A stretch of DNA of 64,000 bases from Micropterus salmoides (lineage: Eukaryota; Chordata; Actinopteri; Centrarchiformes; Centrarchidae). Below, one piece after another: positions 1-12,533 of this stretch. The notes beneath the pieces were generated by a model. The model was not told the origin of the DNA. It worked only from the letters and a program-made list of their open reading frames with translations, and did no database searches. The stretch spans positions 15,737,403 through 15,801,402 of the forward strand of contig NW_024040040.1 of the NCBI RefSeq assembly GCF_014851395.1, read 5' to 3'. Every line of letters begins with the position of its first letter. The first letter of the stretch is position 1. Made by a program: the position numbers and the translations under genes.

Positions 1-3000
1 TCTCTTTCTGTAGATATAACTGCACAACACCACAAAATTAGGTAGGTCCTTGAAGGGCTCAGTAGACGAAGATCTGCTGCTGATCTATGTTGCAGTCCCA
101 CTTTATCATTTAAGGTTATAATTTGTTACTATACCATCATGCCCAGTACATATTTAATGTATCATTAGTAGCACTGAAGCTTAAGACAGGAAGACTTCCT
201 TACCATGATTGGAGATGCCCGCAGTTCAGTGAATGCCCCTGCTAACTTTGCTAACCTGCTAATCCAGAAAGACACGGGGTTACTAATAAGAACAAGAAGT
301 CGGTAGGTTAAACAATATCTACTTCTGTTAAGATAAAGTACCACACTACAACACTACAGCCTAACTTCATGGGTTCAGGCACAATGAAAGACGCATGCTG
401 ACATCTTCAAAATAAAAATGGATGCGCACTAACGTTACGTGCCCGACTTCAAGCACCACGAAGAGCAACACGGTGCGACTAAACCTCCGTGTTCATGCAT
501 GTAACGTCAACGTAAAGTGTATTTACATGCTGAATCCCTCTCATTTGCACACGTTTACCTGTGTTATGGCAACTTGTTTATCGGCTCGCGGTGCTTCCGC
601 TGACATATTTTCCCAGCATTCTTTGAGGTACAGCAACATGAACGCTGACTACGTGGCGCCACCCGGTGGACGATGTGCAGGTATGCAACGCATTCAGATG
701 GTGGACTTGGTCAGAATAAAGACACACACCTGTGAAATAGCTTTGTAGGAGTCATGTAGGCGATGATATTGTTGTTGAGCACGCCTGTTTGGTTATTTTA
801 GTATCACCTGTTCATCAATTGGGGGGGCAAATTGCTGACCGCTTTTTATACTGTTTATGGCATTGACTTTATTGCTGTTGGACGCTTGTATGTCTGTGAA
901 ACAGTTTGGACCTGGAATAAACAATCAAACGCAGCCACTGGATGTTGGGTTCTTGGACAGTCAACAAGATGGGCAGGTAGATAATTCTCCCCTGCTCAGC
1001 CTCTCTGGTGGGCCTACTACATTTATGTTTTTAGATAGTCTCCTATAAGCTTGAAAGAATAAAATTCTCCAGAACTTTCAGTTCTTTCTCATCCCTCTTC
1101 ATTACACTTCATTTGTGTATCTTAACATTACAATTAACTCACAAACTTGACTATTAGCCTATGCAAACTTTTCATGCAACCTCCTATCCTACTCAGAAAA
1201 ATGAGCGAACCATGTGATCAAAGGTGAAGTTCAGCCTCCTTATAGTCATGGAAGTAGCAAGACTTTTTTTGATTCAGGGAATTTATTTTAAATTAGTATT
1301 TAGAATGTTTATCATAGATTTTTATCTAAAGTTAAATATAAAAAAAAAGTAATTTGACTTCACAGTTAGACATCAGGCCAGACATCTCAATTCTGTTGTA
1401 AAACATTTGCAAAACCTCTTGTCCATCAGATATTTGGATATCTGGTTTTAGTTTTTGATTTCCAAATAGTCAAAATGCCAAAATGTAACATTGTGTGGGC
1501 AAGAATTGCACTGCGATATGCAAGGGAGGGGGTGTATGAGCAGAATAGTTAGGCACGAGTGTTTGAGTGCTGTGAGACATGTTTGAGTGTATATCTGGGT
1601 CAGGGTTTGGCTTCAGGCTTCAAAGCTTTCAGAGGAAACGCAAAAAGACAGATGTGCCTTTTCAAAACACATCTCCTCCTACAGTGCAGTGCATTGTTTG
1701 AATGGATGTGTTAACACAATAGAGTACAAAAATAAAAGTAGCATTTTCTCTATTCCAGAACATGAATTTTTGAAAGTATGTTATTGTTTCCTGGAATATG
1801 TCCTCAGATTGCAGTGCAAATATTCATGAAACAATGTTTTCTATGTATACATTATTTAATAATTGGATTCCCAGTGCATTGTGGACAATGTATGCTATAC
1901 TTTATTATGCATCTTATATTTTCTCCAGGTATAAAATCATCTTGATGATATATGAATATGGCTGTCCTTTTCTCTTTAATATACAGATACAGAGTTTGCA
2001 ATGATTGGTGATGCATGTATTGACAACAGGAGTATCAATAGACAGAGGATACACACACTTAAATACTGTTACACATCACACAGGTCACACAGTACAGTTA
2101 TCTCTACTACTCCCTCTGCTGGTGGACCTCACAGAGAATGCTGTTATTCTGAGCATTCCAACCCACAGTATTCGTCCCCTATGGTGTAACATGTGTGGGA
2201 TGATTGGTCTGTCACACATCTACATTATATGTGATCTAGCTCTCTACTTTCTAATAGTTGGGCTAAAGAAGTGTAACCAGTATGAGATACTGTTGTCAAC
2301 ATCATTACAAGGAAGCAAGAGTGAGCGCCACAGGGTTAAAACCGCAACACCCAGACCAGAGATGAAAATAAGAGCTGTTATTAAAGCTGTGGTTTCTGTT
2401 ATGTACTCCCCTTCCTTATGTGGGAGTGGTTGATGTCACACAGCTCAAGTCAAAGAAATTTTCATGTCAAGTCAGACATGGGCCTCTTTAGGAGGTACAT
2501 GCTGAGCACTCTGCTGATGTTGAAAAGCCAACAAAAATTATCTGTGAATAAGATCTTGAATACAATCAACATGCAAATGTGTTGGCTCAGGGTTTAACAC
2601 TGCCACATCTTGTTTCCATCACTAGAAGAGTCCTTAGCCATGCCCCTGTATATGTCCCACTCTGGCGGACAGTGTCTTCTTGCTACATACTTTATATTTA
2701 ACTAAATACGTTATTAAATAAAATGCAACCGTATAAAGGGTTATGTTTATCAATGGTAGCTGACCACAACAGTTGTCAGTCACCGTCAGATATATCTTCA
2801 CATGTGTCTCACGACTTACAGATGCATGACCTAGTTTCATTCTCCAGCTACGTGAATCTATTGCTGCATTTTAACCACAGTCCTGAAACGTTCAGCTGTG
2901 GCCACTCTTATCTCCTTTATGCAGACGACGACAACAACATAAAAAAAAAGCCAGCATTGGTCTGCATCTTTGATAACCTGTTTACCTGGTTCCATATCTT

Positions 3001-3236
3001 GTAAACTAATCTCTGTCTGCCTGTCTCTGTTGTAGTTTCAGTCACTATATGACCTCTTGTTGTTGCTCTAATCGATTTGGAAAAAGTCTGGGCTCCCAGG
3101 AATCTTTCAGGACATGTCTTCATCACGACTGTTGAAATGTAGCCCAGTGCCGCGGATGGCAACACGACCTGGCCCAGATCTGGGAGGAGATCCCCCAGTC
3201 TAATATGATGCAGTAAAAGTCAGACTGATAACTGTT
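1..3236. other. Intergenic, no recognised gene
   Basis: I see no gene or named repeat here. The longest open frame (2005-2433, plus) has no recognisable domain and no splice partners. The segment is AT-rich with short homopolymer runs. Confidence 0.5.
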
Positions 3237-3238
3237 TA

Positions 3239-4930
3239 CAGTTTTTTAGGATTGCTTACACACTAAAATTAAAAGTAGTACACTATTAGCAAAACCTTAC
3301 ACTCAAGAAGCAAAACATCAGCCCATATTTGCACAACTATAAGCACATTGTCAACCTCACACTTGTTGCAAAACCCTACACACAGTGATTTGCAAAACAC
3401 TAAACACACTTAACATACATTACACACAAAAATCTATCATGAAGTCACTTCCTTGCAATACCAAAGCAATCACTGTCAAATTACCGCACCATCCAACCAA
3501 TTGGTTCTACACAGTCATCAGGTGTGCAAACACTTGTTTGCTTAATTGTAGACACACCAATCAGGTGTATAAGCACAATAAAAAGCAGCAGGTGAGTTCA
3601 TCGGTCTTCAAGCACAATGGAAAGAGTCAGAGAAAGAGTAAGACGAGGAGGAGGAATCAACAGAGGAAGAGGAATCAACAGAGGAAGAGGAAGAGGAAGA
3701 CAAGAAGGTGCTCAAAGAGGACCGAATCTGACAAATGAGATCCGCGCAACACTGGTTGACCACGTTGTCAACCACGGCCTGACGCTGAGGGAGGCTGGAC
3801 TGCGAGTACAGCCAAATCTAAGCCGATACACAGTGGCAAGTGTGATTAGAACATTTTGACTGGAAAATAGGTATTGTAAAAATATCATATCAAAAACATC
3901 TGCACGGTTTCAGTAACTGCTTACAGTCCTGTATTCTATGCACTATCAGTTGTTACCTTTGTAACAACACTCCAGCCATTACACAGAATGGGGTCCCCCA
4001 CCGCCATGCCCATATGGGCCCTTACAACACAGCACTCATACTTACATTCTTGGACCAATTGCACGACATAATAGCAGCAAATCAAATCGATCATATGCAA
4101 TACATTGTTGTCTGGGACAATGTGTCTTTCCACCGCTCTGCTCTGGTTCAGAACTGGTTTCAGCAACATCCACATTTCACCGTCCTATATCTTCCACCAT
4201 ACTCTCCATTCCTCAACCCTATAGAAGAGTTTTTCTCATGGCGGTGGAAGGTAGGTATATGATCTCCGTCTCCAGGCTGAGGTATCCCACATCCAAGCCA
4301 TGGAGGAGGCCTGTGACCAGATGGAGGTAGCAGCAATGCAAGGATGGATTCGTCATTCAAGACGTTTCTTTCCAAGGTGTCTTGCTAATGACAACATTGC
4401 CTGCGATGATGAAATTCTCTGGCCAGATCCAGCTAGGCGAAGAGACAATGTCTAGTTTTTTGGGGGAGTTTTTACAGTAAACATACAGTACAATATGTAA
4501 AGTGACATTTTGTTACAGTATTATGAATCTCCATGTCAACATTTTGGGCGTGAGAAATAAATGAGTTTCTTCAGTCTGCAACATTGGTCTTGTGTAGTGT
4601 TTGGTGAATTTACATTATATTTGTAACTTGTACTGTTGATGGTAGCCTACTCTAATCATAGGGAAGTAGAAGTGCTGAAAGTGTTTTAGGTTTATCACAG
4701 CTGAGTGTAATTTGTGCAAACAGAGTATAGTAATGTGAAACGTGTGTGTTTCATATGGTAACAAAGTGTGGTTTTTAAACAGAAGTGTATAGTTTTTACA
4801 AGAGTGTTTAATTATGCAAAGGATCTGTAGTGTTTTGCTATTTGGGTGTGAGGTTGTGCTAATTGTGTGTAGTGTTTTGAAAACACGGGCCCTGTTTTGA
4901 AAATCGTGCTTAAGCAATCCAAAAAAACTG
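3239..4930 (+). mobile_element. Tc1/mariner-superfamily DNA transposon, defective
   Basis: The ends are imperfect inverted repeats: CAGTTTTTTAGGATTGCTTA at the left, and a right end (TAAGCAATCCAAAAAAACTG) that is nearly its reverse complement. TA dinucleotides at 3237-3238 and 4931-4932 fit the TA target duplication of this superfamily. Inside is a broken transposase reading rightward. The element is about 1.7 kb and has lost coding sequence, so it could only have moved with a transposase supplied in trans. Confidence 0.85.
3617..4455 (+). pseudogene. Tc1/mariner-like transposase remnant
   Basis: The first part (3617-3859) begins with an Arg/Gly-rich stretch (repeated GINRGRG) and continues into a helix-turn-helix-like segment (LVDHVVNHGLTLREAGLRV). 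Its frame closes at 3859. The second part (from 4014) has the DDE-fold signatures VVWDNVSFHRS and LPPYSPFLNPIEEFF; I count 35 residues between that Asp and the first Glu. The first catalytic Asp region between the two parts is missing. A frame change near 4258 leads to a C-terminal segment ending at the TAG at 4453-4455. It would have cut and pasted the surrounding element; it is now inactive. Confidence 0.8.
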
Positions 4931-4932
4931 TA

Positions 4933-5670
4933 ACATGGCAGGAAATAAAACAGCAAAGGATTAGGAAAAGTGCAAAATTAATATTAAAGATTGTCATTGT
5001 ATGAGTTGTGCATGTTTTTATGAGTGCTGTATGTATATATGATTTTACTCTTTCCATTTATTGAAAACATAATTGTGTCAAAACGTGTGCTTAGTCCTGC
5101 CTAACAAAGATAGGCCTTCCCCAAATACAAAAACTTGAATATGCCAGTAAAGTTCAGAAGCTGTTTTTAAAGGACGACAAAATGATAACATGAAAGGCAT
5201 AAACACACAAATCCTTATTTTTTTGTTCCTTTTCAAACCAAAGTGTCACACCCTGCAGGATGTAAAGGCCTTCCTCAAACTGACGACCAACAATGACAAC
5301 ACAACAGTCACCAGTAACGATCACCAAAACATTCACAGGTTAGTTAGCTGTGTGCTGAGTACCAGCTGTGTTGTGTCCATAGTGAATCAGATATATCTTA
5401 GTCAAACTGACTTTGGACTTTTCCTCTGTTTTGAACACATTTTTGAAAAGACATGTCTCAGACTTTGTCCTTAAAGTTGTCATTTATTCAAAAATAAAAC
5501 TAGTCAATACGTGGATGTGTTTGGCTTCCTATACAGGCTCTATAATGCACAGTGCAAACGCTGTTTAGCCAAAATATACGTTTTTCTGTGAAACCAGTGT
5601 CAGAGATTCCACCTCGCCAACACCCCACAGTATCTAAACAAAAAAAAAAAGTAGAAGCAGTCAAGGCCTA
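4933..5670. other. Intergenic, no recognised gene
   Basis: AT-rich sequence between the transposon and the first receptor copy. An open frame at 5190-5474 has a hydrophobic start but no recognisable domain and no clear splice continuation. Confidence 0.4.
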
Positions 5671-5680
5671 CACTTCCTTT
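5671..5680 (-). promoter_or_regulatory. ETS/PU.1-like box upstream of copy A
   Basis: CACTTCCTTT (AAAGGAAGTG on the other strand) lies about 110 bases before the leader ATG. The same or nearly the same word occurs upstream of copies B, C, E and F. ETS-family factors including PU.1 bind GGAA cores; function here is inferred from conservation only. Confidence 0.4.
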
Positions 5681-5781
5681 TAAGACACGTCTTTGAGGAT
5701 ACATCTGCTTACAAGGTTATTTTGCACCTTTTTACCATCCCCCGTTCAGTATAGTTAACTGGTCTCTGACAGACCTCTACC

Positions 5782-6617
5782 ATGATGGATCAATGGAAAC
5801 TGCTGTTGGTCCTGCTTGTTTGTGTTTTGACACTGAAGGTACTATACAGGAGAGTTTCATTCATTACATAGAATTTATGCTGTCTGTTTTTCAATTTGAT
5901 AGAATTACAAGTTGCCTGTACTAACCACTATTTATTCTACCGTGCTCATTCTCATGCACTGGTTTCATTACAGAGACTCTTGTGAAAAGTATTGGGAGAG
6001 AACCAGAATTTAGTATAATCATTTATTTTATTCTAGGCAAGTCTATGTATGTTCATGTGTCAGGCATTTGGCTGATTGTGACAAAATTCCTGTGACCATC
6101 AATTGATTGAGTGGAAATGTATGAGAGATCTGCTAAGAGACGAGAACTCACTCAACTCATTACACTTGCGTAGTAGCAGGTAGGACTTATTTCACTTCCA
6201 GACAAGTCACCAAGTCCCACCGTTCTCTTCAGACATCTTTTAAGAATATGTTTCCACTACTTTGTTTATGCTTTGGTTTTTGGTTTTCACACCATAATCA
6301 GTCGCCTCGATTCGACAGAGAATGGTGTGACAACCAATTCTTCATGTCTGAAGACGTGTCAAAATTGCAGGAAGATGGCCGTGACTGAGAAGCTACAACC
6401 AAAATGTTTTACTGTATATGTCATACTGCATTTAGGGTACATTTATTGTCCATTTGAATGTATAGACCAACTGGGGGGGGGGACTGTTCTGTCTGCATTA
6501 TCATGGCAGTAAACAGAGCTAACTAGCCATGAGAAGCTACTGCAAGACTCTCAGTTTCTCCATGGAAAGACAGGAAGTCTGGAGGAGCTTTGATGATCAC
6601 TAGAAGCACATTTATAG

Positions 6618-6654
<37 letters not shown>

Positions 6655-7614
6655 TGACAGTACAAAGACGTAGTACTGCTGTGTACCGCAGTTAACATTA
6701 CTGCTCACCAGCCCTAAATATCTTGTTTACATCTGAGTACAGGATGGTTATCAGTGGGTTCATGTGTTTACTGCCACTGAATAGGAATAAAAGGATATTG
6801 TTGTATGGTATTGCAGTTCCTCTTTAAGGCAGGATGCTTAAAGTCATGTTCATAATGAAACTGTTTTCGGTTGCTGTTTAAGAGTTTTAGTAATGTAACC
6901 TTGTCCGGTGACTTTAACTACTTTAGCTTAGTTTGGCCCACCGGCAGCAACGACATGCTCACAGTGTCACCAAGTGAAGCTGTTGATTCTGAGGGTCAGT
7001 GGTGTGAGTTAAGATGAGGGGATTTCAGTCAGAGGTGATACGATGACATGAAATGCTGAGGGTTCAGTATGACTCAGGTTTCCTGACTATAGTTAAAATG
7101 TGTCAACCTTTTTTCCTAATTTATACAGATAATACGTTACGATTTTAAATACCATTTCTAATATGGAAACCTTTTTTTAAAGGTTTTTGTTGTAATAATT
7201 GCTTGAATAATGACTGTATTAATCATATGTAGATGATTTATGATCCATTATTAATAAAAGGAATTTGAGTTTTCAGTCATGCTGTGAAGACCTTTTATTA
7301 ATGACTTTCTAACATTTATAACTGCAGACTTGATAGCTTATTTGACCTCTAATAGAGGTACCAGTAAAGCCATTGAAAGTTATTTATTATAAACTATTAA
7401 AGTCAGTAGTTAGTTTATAAATCTTTACAAAGGGCTTTGTTTTATATAGGCCAAAAATGACGCTGATAACCTCTACACAAGCCTTTATCAGCCATCAAGT
7501 GATCTCTACCAGACCACCTCCTCAGTGCACCAGCAACATGACACCAACTCATATCCAGTCAGCAGCAATACAGAGCCTGTCCGTTTGGAGCAGGAAATCT
7601 ATGAAAACATTTGA
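5782..7614 (+). pseudogene. Single-Ig receptor copy A, decayed, ITAM-like tail
   Basis: Three pieces remain. A leader exon (5782-5838, second ATG at 5785) encodes a hydrophobic signal peptide starting MMDQWKLLLVLLV. An Ig-exon stub from 5974 keeps about 15 codons (ETLVKSIGREPE) before similarity ends. A tail exon (7450-7614, ATAG acceptor) encodes 54 residues and a stop. The tail has YTSLYQPSSDLYQTT, an ITAM-like pair whose last position is Thr instead of Leu/Ile, and ends EIYENI, with a Grb2-type YxN. The Ig domain body and transmembrane exon are missing. The leader also ends one base out of phase with the stub, so no protein of the family's usual form can be made. The gap 6021-7449 holds a TG microsatellite and nothing else recognised. 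Confidence 0.75.
6620..6651. repeat. (GT)n microsatellite
   Basis: About 16 uninterrupted GT units, inside the decayed copy A. Confidence 0.95.
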
Positions 7615-7719
7615 ACCAAAAGGTCAAGATGATTGTTTAATAACTTGGACAGTGGCAAGTCAGTTGTTTTTGGAGATTTTGACCTGATCAGTATTTCCGG
7701 AACAATTTTAGAACATTCT

Positions 7720-7960
7720 GTAACGAGAGCCAAATGCAGACACGGGAAGATTTGTGCCCAGACTCAGAAACACCAAGCAGGGCACGATCACTTTTCTAGT
7801 TTTATTGTGAAAACACAAAATGTACAAACATATGATGGTTGGCAGGCAATGTCCAAAATAATCCAAGAAAGAAGACCAGAACAAAAGTAAACACTCCAGA
7901 CACATGACACAGGCAGCAACACCAGGCACACTGACTGACAAAGACCAGGTAGCATTTTGT
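7720..7960. repeat. Dispersed repeat, first copy
   Basis: Shares the phrase AAATGCAGACAC and a following stretch of short A-rich tracts (ACACAAA, CCAAA, CAAGAAA types) with 31198-31670. The two look like members of one dispersed, probably transposon-derived, family. I could not define ends. Confidence 0.35.
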
Positions 7961-8067
7961 GGGCGTTCGGTACCCGAGTAAAAGCCTGTTATTAGGGTTT
8001 GCCAACAGAGCATGATTTGCTTGCTGTTTCGGTGTCTTAAGATGAAAGCAGAAGTCATCATGTCATG

Positions 8068-8076
8068 CACTTCCTT
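8068..8076 (-). promoter_or_regulatory. ETS/PU.1-like box upstream of copy B
   Basis: CACTTCCTT, about 180 bases before the leader ATG of copy B. It matches the conserved word seen before the other copies. Confidence 0.4.
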
Positions 8077-8247
8077 GAAAACACCTCACACCTGCTCCTC
8101 CAGCTCTACCTCTGAGAGCGCTGAGAGTTTGAGGTTTAGGTTGTCAGAGAACGATGCAAAGGGGGTCTGTCTGTCTCTGTCCCTACAGTTCAATATACTG
8201 TACACTGCCAGCAGCAACTGCACTGTTGCTTAGATGTGTTGACCAGT

Positions 8248-9607
8248 ATGGGTAGATGGAAACTGTGGTTTGTTCTGCTTCTGCTGCTCATGTTTCATAT
8301 CGACAGCAAAGGTACCGTACAGGAACGAGTTTTTATGATGTGTAACGTCTCTGTTAATCTTTCTGTCTTTGGTTTAAAGAGAGAAACTGTTTGTTTTCTG
8401 TAATTTATCTATTCTAGTGCAATTTAAAATGTAGGTCATACATTTTACAAATACAGCACATGTAATCATTCTATTTCATACTGTATTGATTTTTGATTGT
8501 AATGAATTGATTGCAGAGGTTGGGCAGCTACTTGTGAAAAACATTGGGAGAAAACCAGATGTCACTCCACTATGCACCAATGAAACACAGAGTATCCTCA
8601 CACTGATAGTATGTAAGATCAGAACAGAAAGGAGCAGGGGAGAAGAGTGTCGTCTGCTGTATCAACATGGACAGGACTTTGTACACGAATGTGATTCCAG
8701 GTTCACACTTATGAAGGAGAATCATACTGTGTTTCTGCACCTGACCAGTTTAACACCAGAGGACAGTGGGAACTACACCTGTGAGTGTTCACATCTGTAT
8801 GGAACCGATATTCTCCATCTGAATATCACTGTGGAAGGTAAATGATTGATTGATTTTAGAACTTTGTGTTTCATACTTGATGCATTTCTCTGGTTATTTT
8901 CCTTTTCTTTGGTGAAGTTACGAATAATATCAACATCAGTATGTCTGTAATTGTTAAATCAAATCAAGCCTGCTTTATTTTGCAGGATAAAATAAAAGTG
9001 TAGTTTGATTAAGCCAACGAAACTACGTATAAAGCAAAATGATAAATGACAGCATCTTATTGTGTGTGTGTATAAACACCATTGCTACTTTTCTTTTTTC
9101 TTAATGATCTTTAAGAGGATGAAGACGACCGCAGATTTGCAGAAATACCATTTCCAAGTGCTTTAATTGGTGTAACTACGTTTATCGTTATAACTGGATT
9201 TATCCTGGGATTTATCCACAGAAAAAATCACCACAGGTAAGACACTGATATAGAGCTGACAGGGAATAAAATAATGCTACATCAGGGCTACGTCACATTT
9301 TGTTCCTACATGTGGTATACTATCACAATATAGAGTGAAGGAATAATTTGTTTTTTCCCCAACAGAAAACAACTGGAACTACAGCACAGTCATCAGAACA
9401 CGGTAGTGTAAAAAAAATGTTGTACCCACTTTTTGTCTGCCATTCATTTTACTTTATTGTGATATATTTTCAAAACTATATGCACCTTTGCAGGAACCAC
9501 AGGACACTGAGCCGTGTGGCACCTTCATACAGAAAGAGAATGTGCTTTATTCAGCTTGTAGTTTTGAAACTAGTATTAATTATTTACCCGAGATGACACA
9601 GATTTAA
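8248..9607 (+). CDS. Single-Ig transmembrane receptor, copy B
   Basis: Five exons with GT-AG borders: 8248-8311, 8517-8837, 9116-9236, 9366-9402 and 9494-9607. They join in frame to 218 residues. Residues 1-21 are a signal peptide (MGRWKLWFVLLLLLMF). The Ig exon (107 codons) has Cys in PLCTN, IVCKI, EECRL, HECDS and YTCEC, with the F-strand signature DSGNYTC, and lacks the usual strand-C Trp. Exon 3 gives an acidic stalk (EDEDD) and a transmembrane helix (ALIGVTTFIVITGFILGFI) with no charged residue. The tail has one clear tyrosine (VLYSAC) where copy F has two, the first being Cys here. I infer a type I cell-surface immune receptor, family unnamed. Start chosen because the leader matches copies E and F (64-nt exon, phase 1). 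Confidence 0.8.
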
Positions 9608-9826
9608 GGATAACTTTGTAGAGTTTAAATGATATATCCGATTGTGATCTACAATGTGACGCATGTTTATAGTAAGTGAAACAGGGCCTAACTATTTCAC
9701 TCATTGGAGAGCATTTAATTCTAAAACCTAGCATATAGTAATTGTTTTGTATAATTGTATTCCTTTTTAATTTAATTTTGTAAAAGTAGCATATTGAATG
9801 TATTATACTATAAATATGTTATCCAG

Positions 9827-9832
9827 AATAAA
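9827..9832 (+). terminator. Poly(A) signal of copy B
   Basis: AATAAA about 220 bases after the stop codon of copy B, in an AT-rich 3' untranslated region. Confidence 0.55.
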
Positions 9833-10455
9833 TGTTCTAATAAACGACTGGTTAAAACAAAACCTCCTTTGTTTTACTCCTGTTCTTTTAAGTATTTTTA
9901 ACTGCTGTGTGACTTTAGAGAATATATAATAACTCCCCACTGCTCTTGAACACATCATCAGCGATGTAACCTGGGGTTGTTGGATGTTTCAGGACTTTTA
10001 ACATCAGACAGTCAGTTAATCAGGTGTTACTTTTACCCGACACCCAGCATCTCAGCTTCCTGCATGAACTTCCTGTCCTTACACAAATCTACATCGAGTT
10101 TTTCTCTGCTGTCTGCATGAGGTTGCAAATGATAAGCCCAGTATATCAAGCCCCATTTGTAACAAGGGTTGACTCTGATTATCACTGTTTTATATGACAC
10201 GGCTAAAATGAACAAATCAAAGAGGAGCGATGCTGTACTGACCATTAGATTTTATTTCTTCATAATGGTCTGAAATGTTTTTAACATTTTAATTTCTGTC
10301 CATTAGGAACAAAGTTTGTAGGCAGACATGTGGAGGACTCTTTACTGGAAGATACTCTAATAAATTAATTGACAGTAAACGGGAAGAAACTTGGCACTTA
10401 TCTGACCACAATGACACACTACCAAATAAAACAAAACCAAACTGTGGCTTCATGG
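9833..10455. other. Intergenic, no recognised gene
   Basis: Space between copy B and the DIRS element. I see no exon with family similarity. Confidence 0.4.
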
Positions 10456-10726
10456 GTTCCCCTTCGAGGGAACTCGAACTGCGTCGGTTACGACACTATG
10501 GGAACGCCTCTAGGCGAAGCAGGTCTGAAAGTGAATGAAATCACTCCAATCCCATTGGCTTGTTGCTAGAACGGTAAGGTGTGACGGAATAACCGGAGGA
10601 GTATAAAGCACACCTGTACGCACTCATCATTAGCTTTTTTCTATTCAGCAGGCGCTCTGTATGTTGTTTGAAGAAAGCTCCAGTCCTACAAGCAGTGTGT
10701 CTTACCTGAAGAAGAAGTCTACCAGC

Positions 10727-11008
10727 ATGTCCGGCAACCAGATGTACAGAAGGTGTGTTTTTTCTTGCCCTCGGTACATCACGGATGGAGATTCTCATGA
10801 GATGTGTGTCTCATGTTTGGGGATGGAGAACGCACGGGCAGCTCTCGAGGGGGCTGCCTGCGCCCGTTGCGAAGCCCTTTCTGTGCGGGTACTGAGGTAC
10901 AGCATTGCTCTCTTTTCCGAGGATGGCCGGATGTGTTTTCCCCGTGGCGCGGGCCCTGCGGCCGCTGAAGCCCCTATTTTGGATCTGCGGGTTCTAACCG
11001 GTCTCTGA
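10727..11008 (+). pseudogene. DIRS gag fragment fused to RT start
   Basis: The frame from the ATG at 10727 is Cys-rich (CVFSCPRYI, MCVSCLGME, CARCEAL), as in the N-terminus of fish DIRS gag-like proteins. It then jumps directly into PILDLRVLTGL, which belongs to the reverse transcriptase. Most of gag and the start of pol are therefore deleted. The frame stops at 11008. Confidence 0.65.
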
Positions 11009-11045
11009 GGAGATTCAGGTTCAAGATGCTCATCATCCCGCCACC

Positions 11046-12210
11046 GTGACGCACATCCAATCTGAGGATTGGTTCGTCACGATAGATCTAAAGGACGCCT
11101 ATTTCCAGGTCTCCATCCGTCCTTCTCACAGGAAGTTCCTGAGGTTTGCCTTCGGGGGTGTGGTTTACCAGTATCGGGTTCTTCCATTCGGCCTGGCACT
11201 TTCCCCTCGCACATTCACCAAGTGTATGGATGCAGCACTGGCCCCGCTGAGGCTCCGGGGCATCCGGATTTCAACTTCATCGACGACTGGCTCATCCTAG
11301 CCCAGTCTCGAGAGTTGGCGGTTCGGCATCGAGATGTCGTTCTGGCTCATCTGCGGCGTTTAGGGCTGAGGCTCTACGCAAAGAAGAGCGTGCTGGCGCC
11401 CACCCTACGGGCTACGTTCCTAGGGGTTGCATGGGATTCGACAACGATGCGGGCACAATTGTCTCCGGCACGTGTCGACACCATATTGGCTGCTGTGAAA
11501 GGGGTGAAGTTAGGCCACGCCATCACTATGAAACACTTTCAACGGGTGTTGGGTCTCCTGGCGGCTGCGTCCAGCGTAATACCATCTGGACTGCTGCACA
11601 TGAGACCTCTGCAGTGGTGGCTAAGGAACAAGGGTTTTTCCCCGAGGGGAATCCTCTCCGTCTGGTTTGGGTTACGCGCAAGTGTCTTCGTTCCCTATCA
11701 GTTTGGAAGGAAACTTGGTTCCTGTCCCAGGGGCCCGTGCTGGGAGGGTCTTGTCGCCGGCTGGTTCTTTCGACAGACGCCTCCCTCACGGGCTGGGGCG
11801 CGGTCATGGACGGCCGCTTTGCAAGGGGATGCTGGCAGGTGCATCGATCCGAGTGGCATATCAACTGCCTCGAGATGTTGGCGGTGTTCCAGGCTCTAAG
11901 GAGTTTCCTGCCCGATCTCCAAGGCCACCACGTCCTGGTTCGTTCCGAGGAGAACAACACAGCGGTGGTGGCCTATCTGAATCACCAGGGCGGTCTGCGC
12001 TCACGCCCTCTGGACAGACTGGCACTCCAGGGGGACCACAGATCCTCCTGTGGTCCCAGCAGAGGTTACTATCACTCAGGGCGATGTATCTCCTGGGGAC
12101 GCAGAATCAGGGAGCAGACCTGCTTTTGAGGCAGGGGCTGAGGCCCGGGGAATGGAGACTTCACCCCGAAGTGGTGGAGCTCTTGTGCGAAGAGTTCGGC
12201 CCCATAGACG
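11046..12210 (+). pseudogene. DIRS reverse transcriptase and RNase H, frameshifted
   Basis: RT motifs run from WFVTIDLKDAYFQVSI through YQYRVLPFGLALSPRTF to the catalytic FIDDW (Asp codons 11282-11287). RNase H follows with LSTDASLTGWGAVM and WHINCLEMLAVFQAL, then NNTAVVAYLNHQGGLRSR. The reading frame changes near 11265, near 11640 and again near 12040, so no continuous protein exists. The enzyme would have copied the element's RNA; it is inactive now. Confidence 0.85.
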
Positions 12211-12533
12211 TGGATCTGTTTGCGTCTCAAGAGACTACGCACTGCCCGCTATGGTTTCTCTCGTTCCTCCAGCCCCGTTGGGTCTGGACGCCATGGTACA
12301 TTCGTGGCCGAGGCTACGTCTGTACGCTTTTCCCCCAGTCGCTCTGCTCCCGGGGTTCTGGAGCGGGTCCGCCAGGACTATGTCGGCCTACTGCTCGTAG
12401 CCCCGTTCTGGCCAACCCGGGTGTGGTTCTCGGACATCATGTCGCTCCTGGACGGCCCGCCGTGGCGGTTCCCTCTGAGGAGAGACCTGCTGTCCCAGGC
12501 GCAGGGCCGAGTTCTTCACCCTTGCCCCGCCAT

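Noticed and set aside
2005..2433. 142-codon open frame near the left end
   Set aside because: No recognisable domain, low-complexity start, and no family or splice context. Treated as chance.
6523..6708. Minus-strand frame with a run of Thr-His repeats
   Set aside because: It is a translation of the GT microsatellite.
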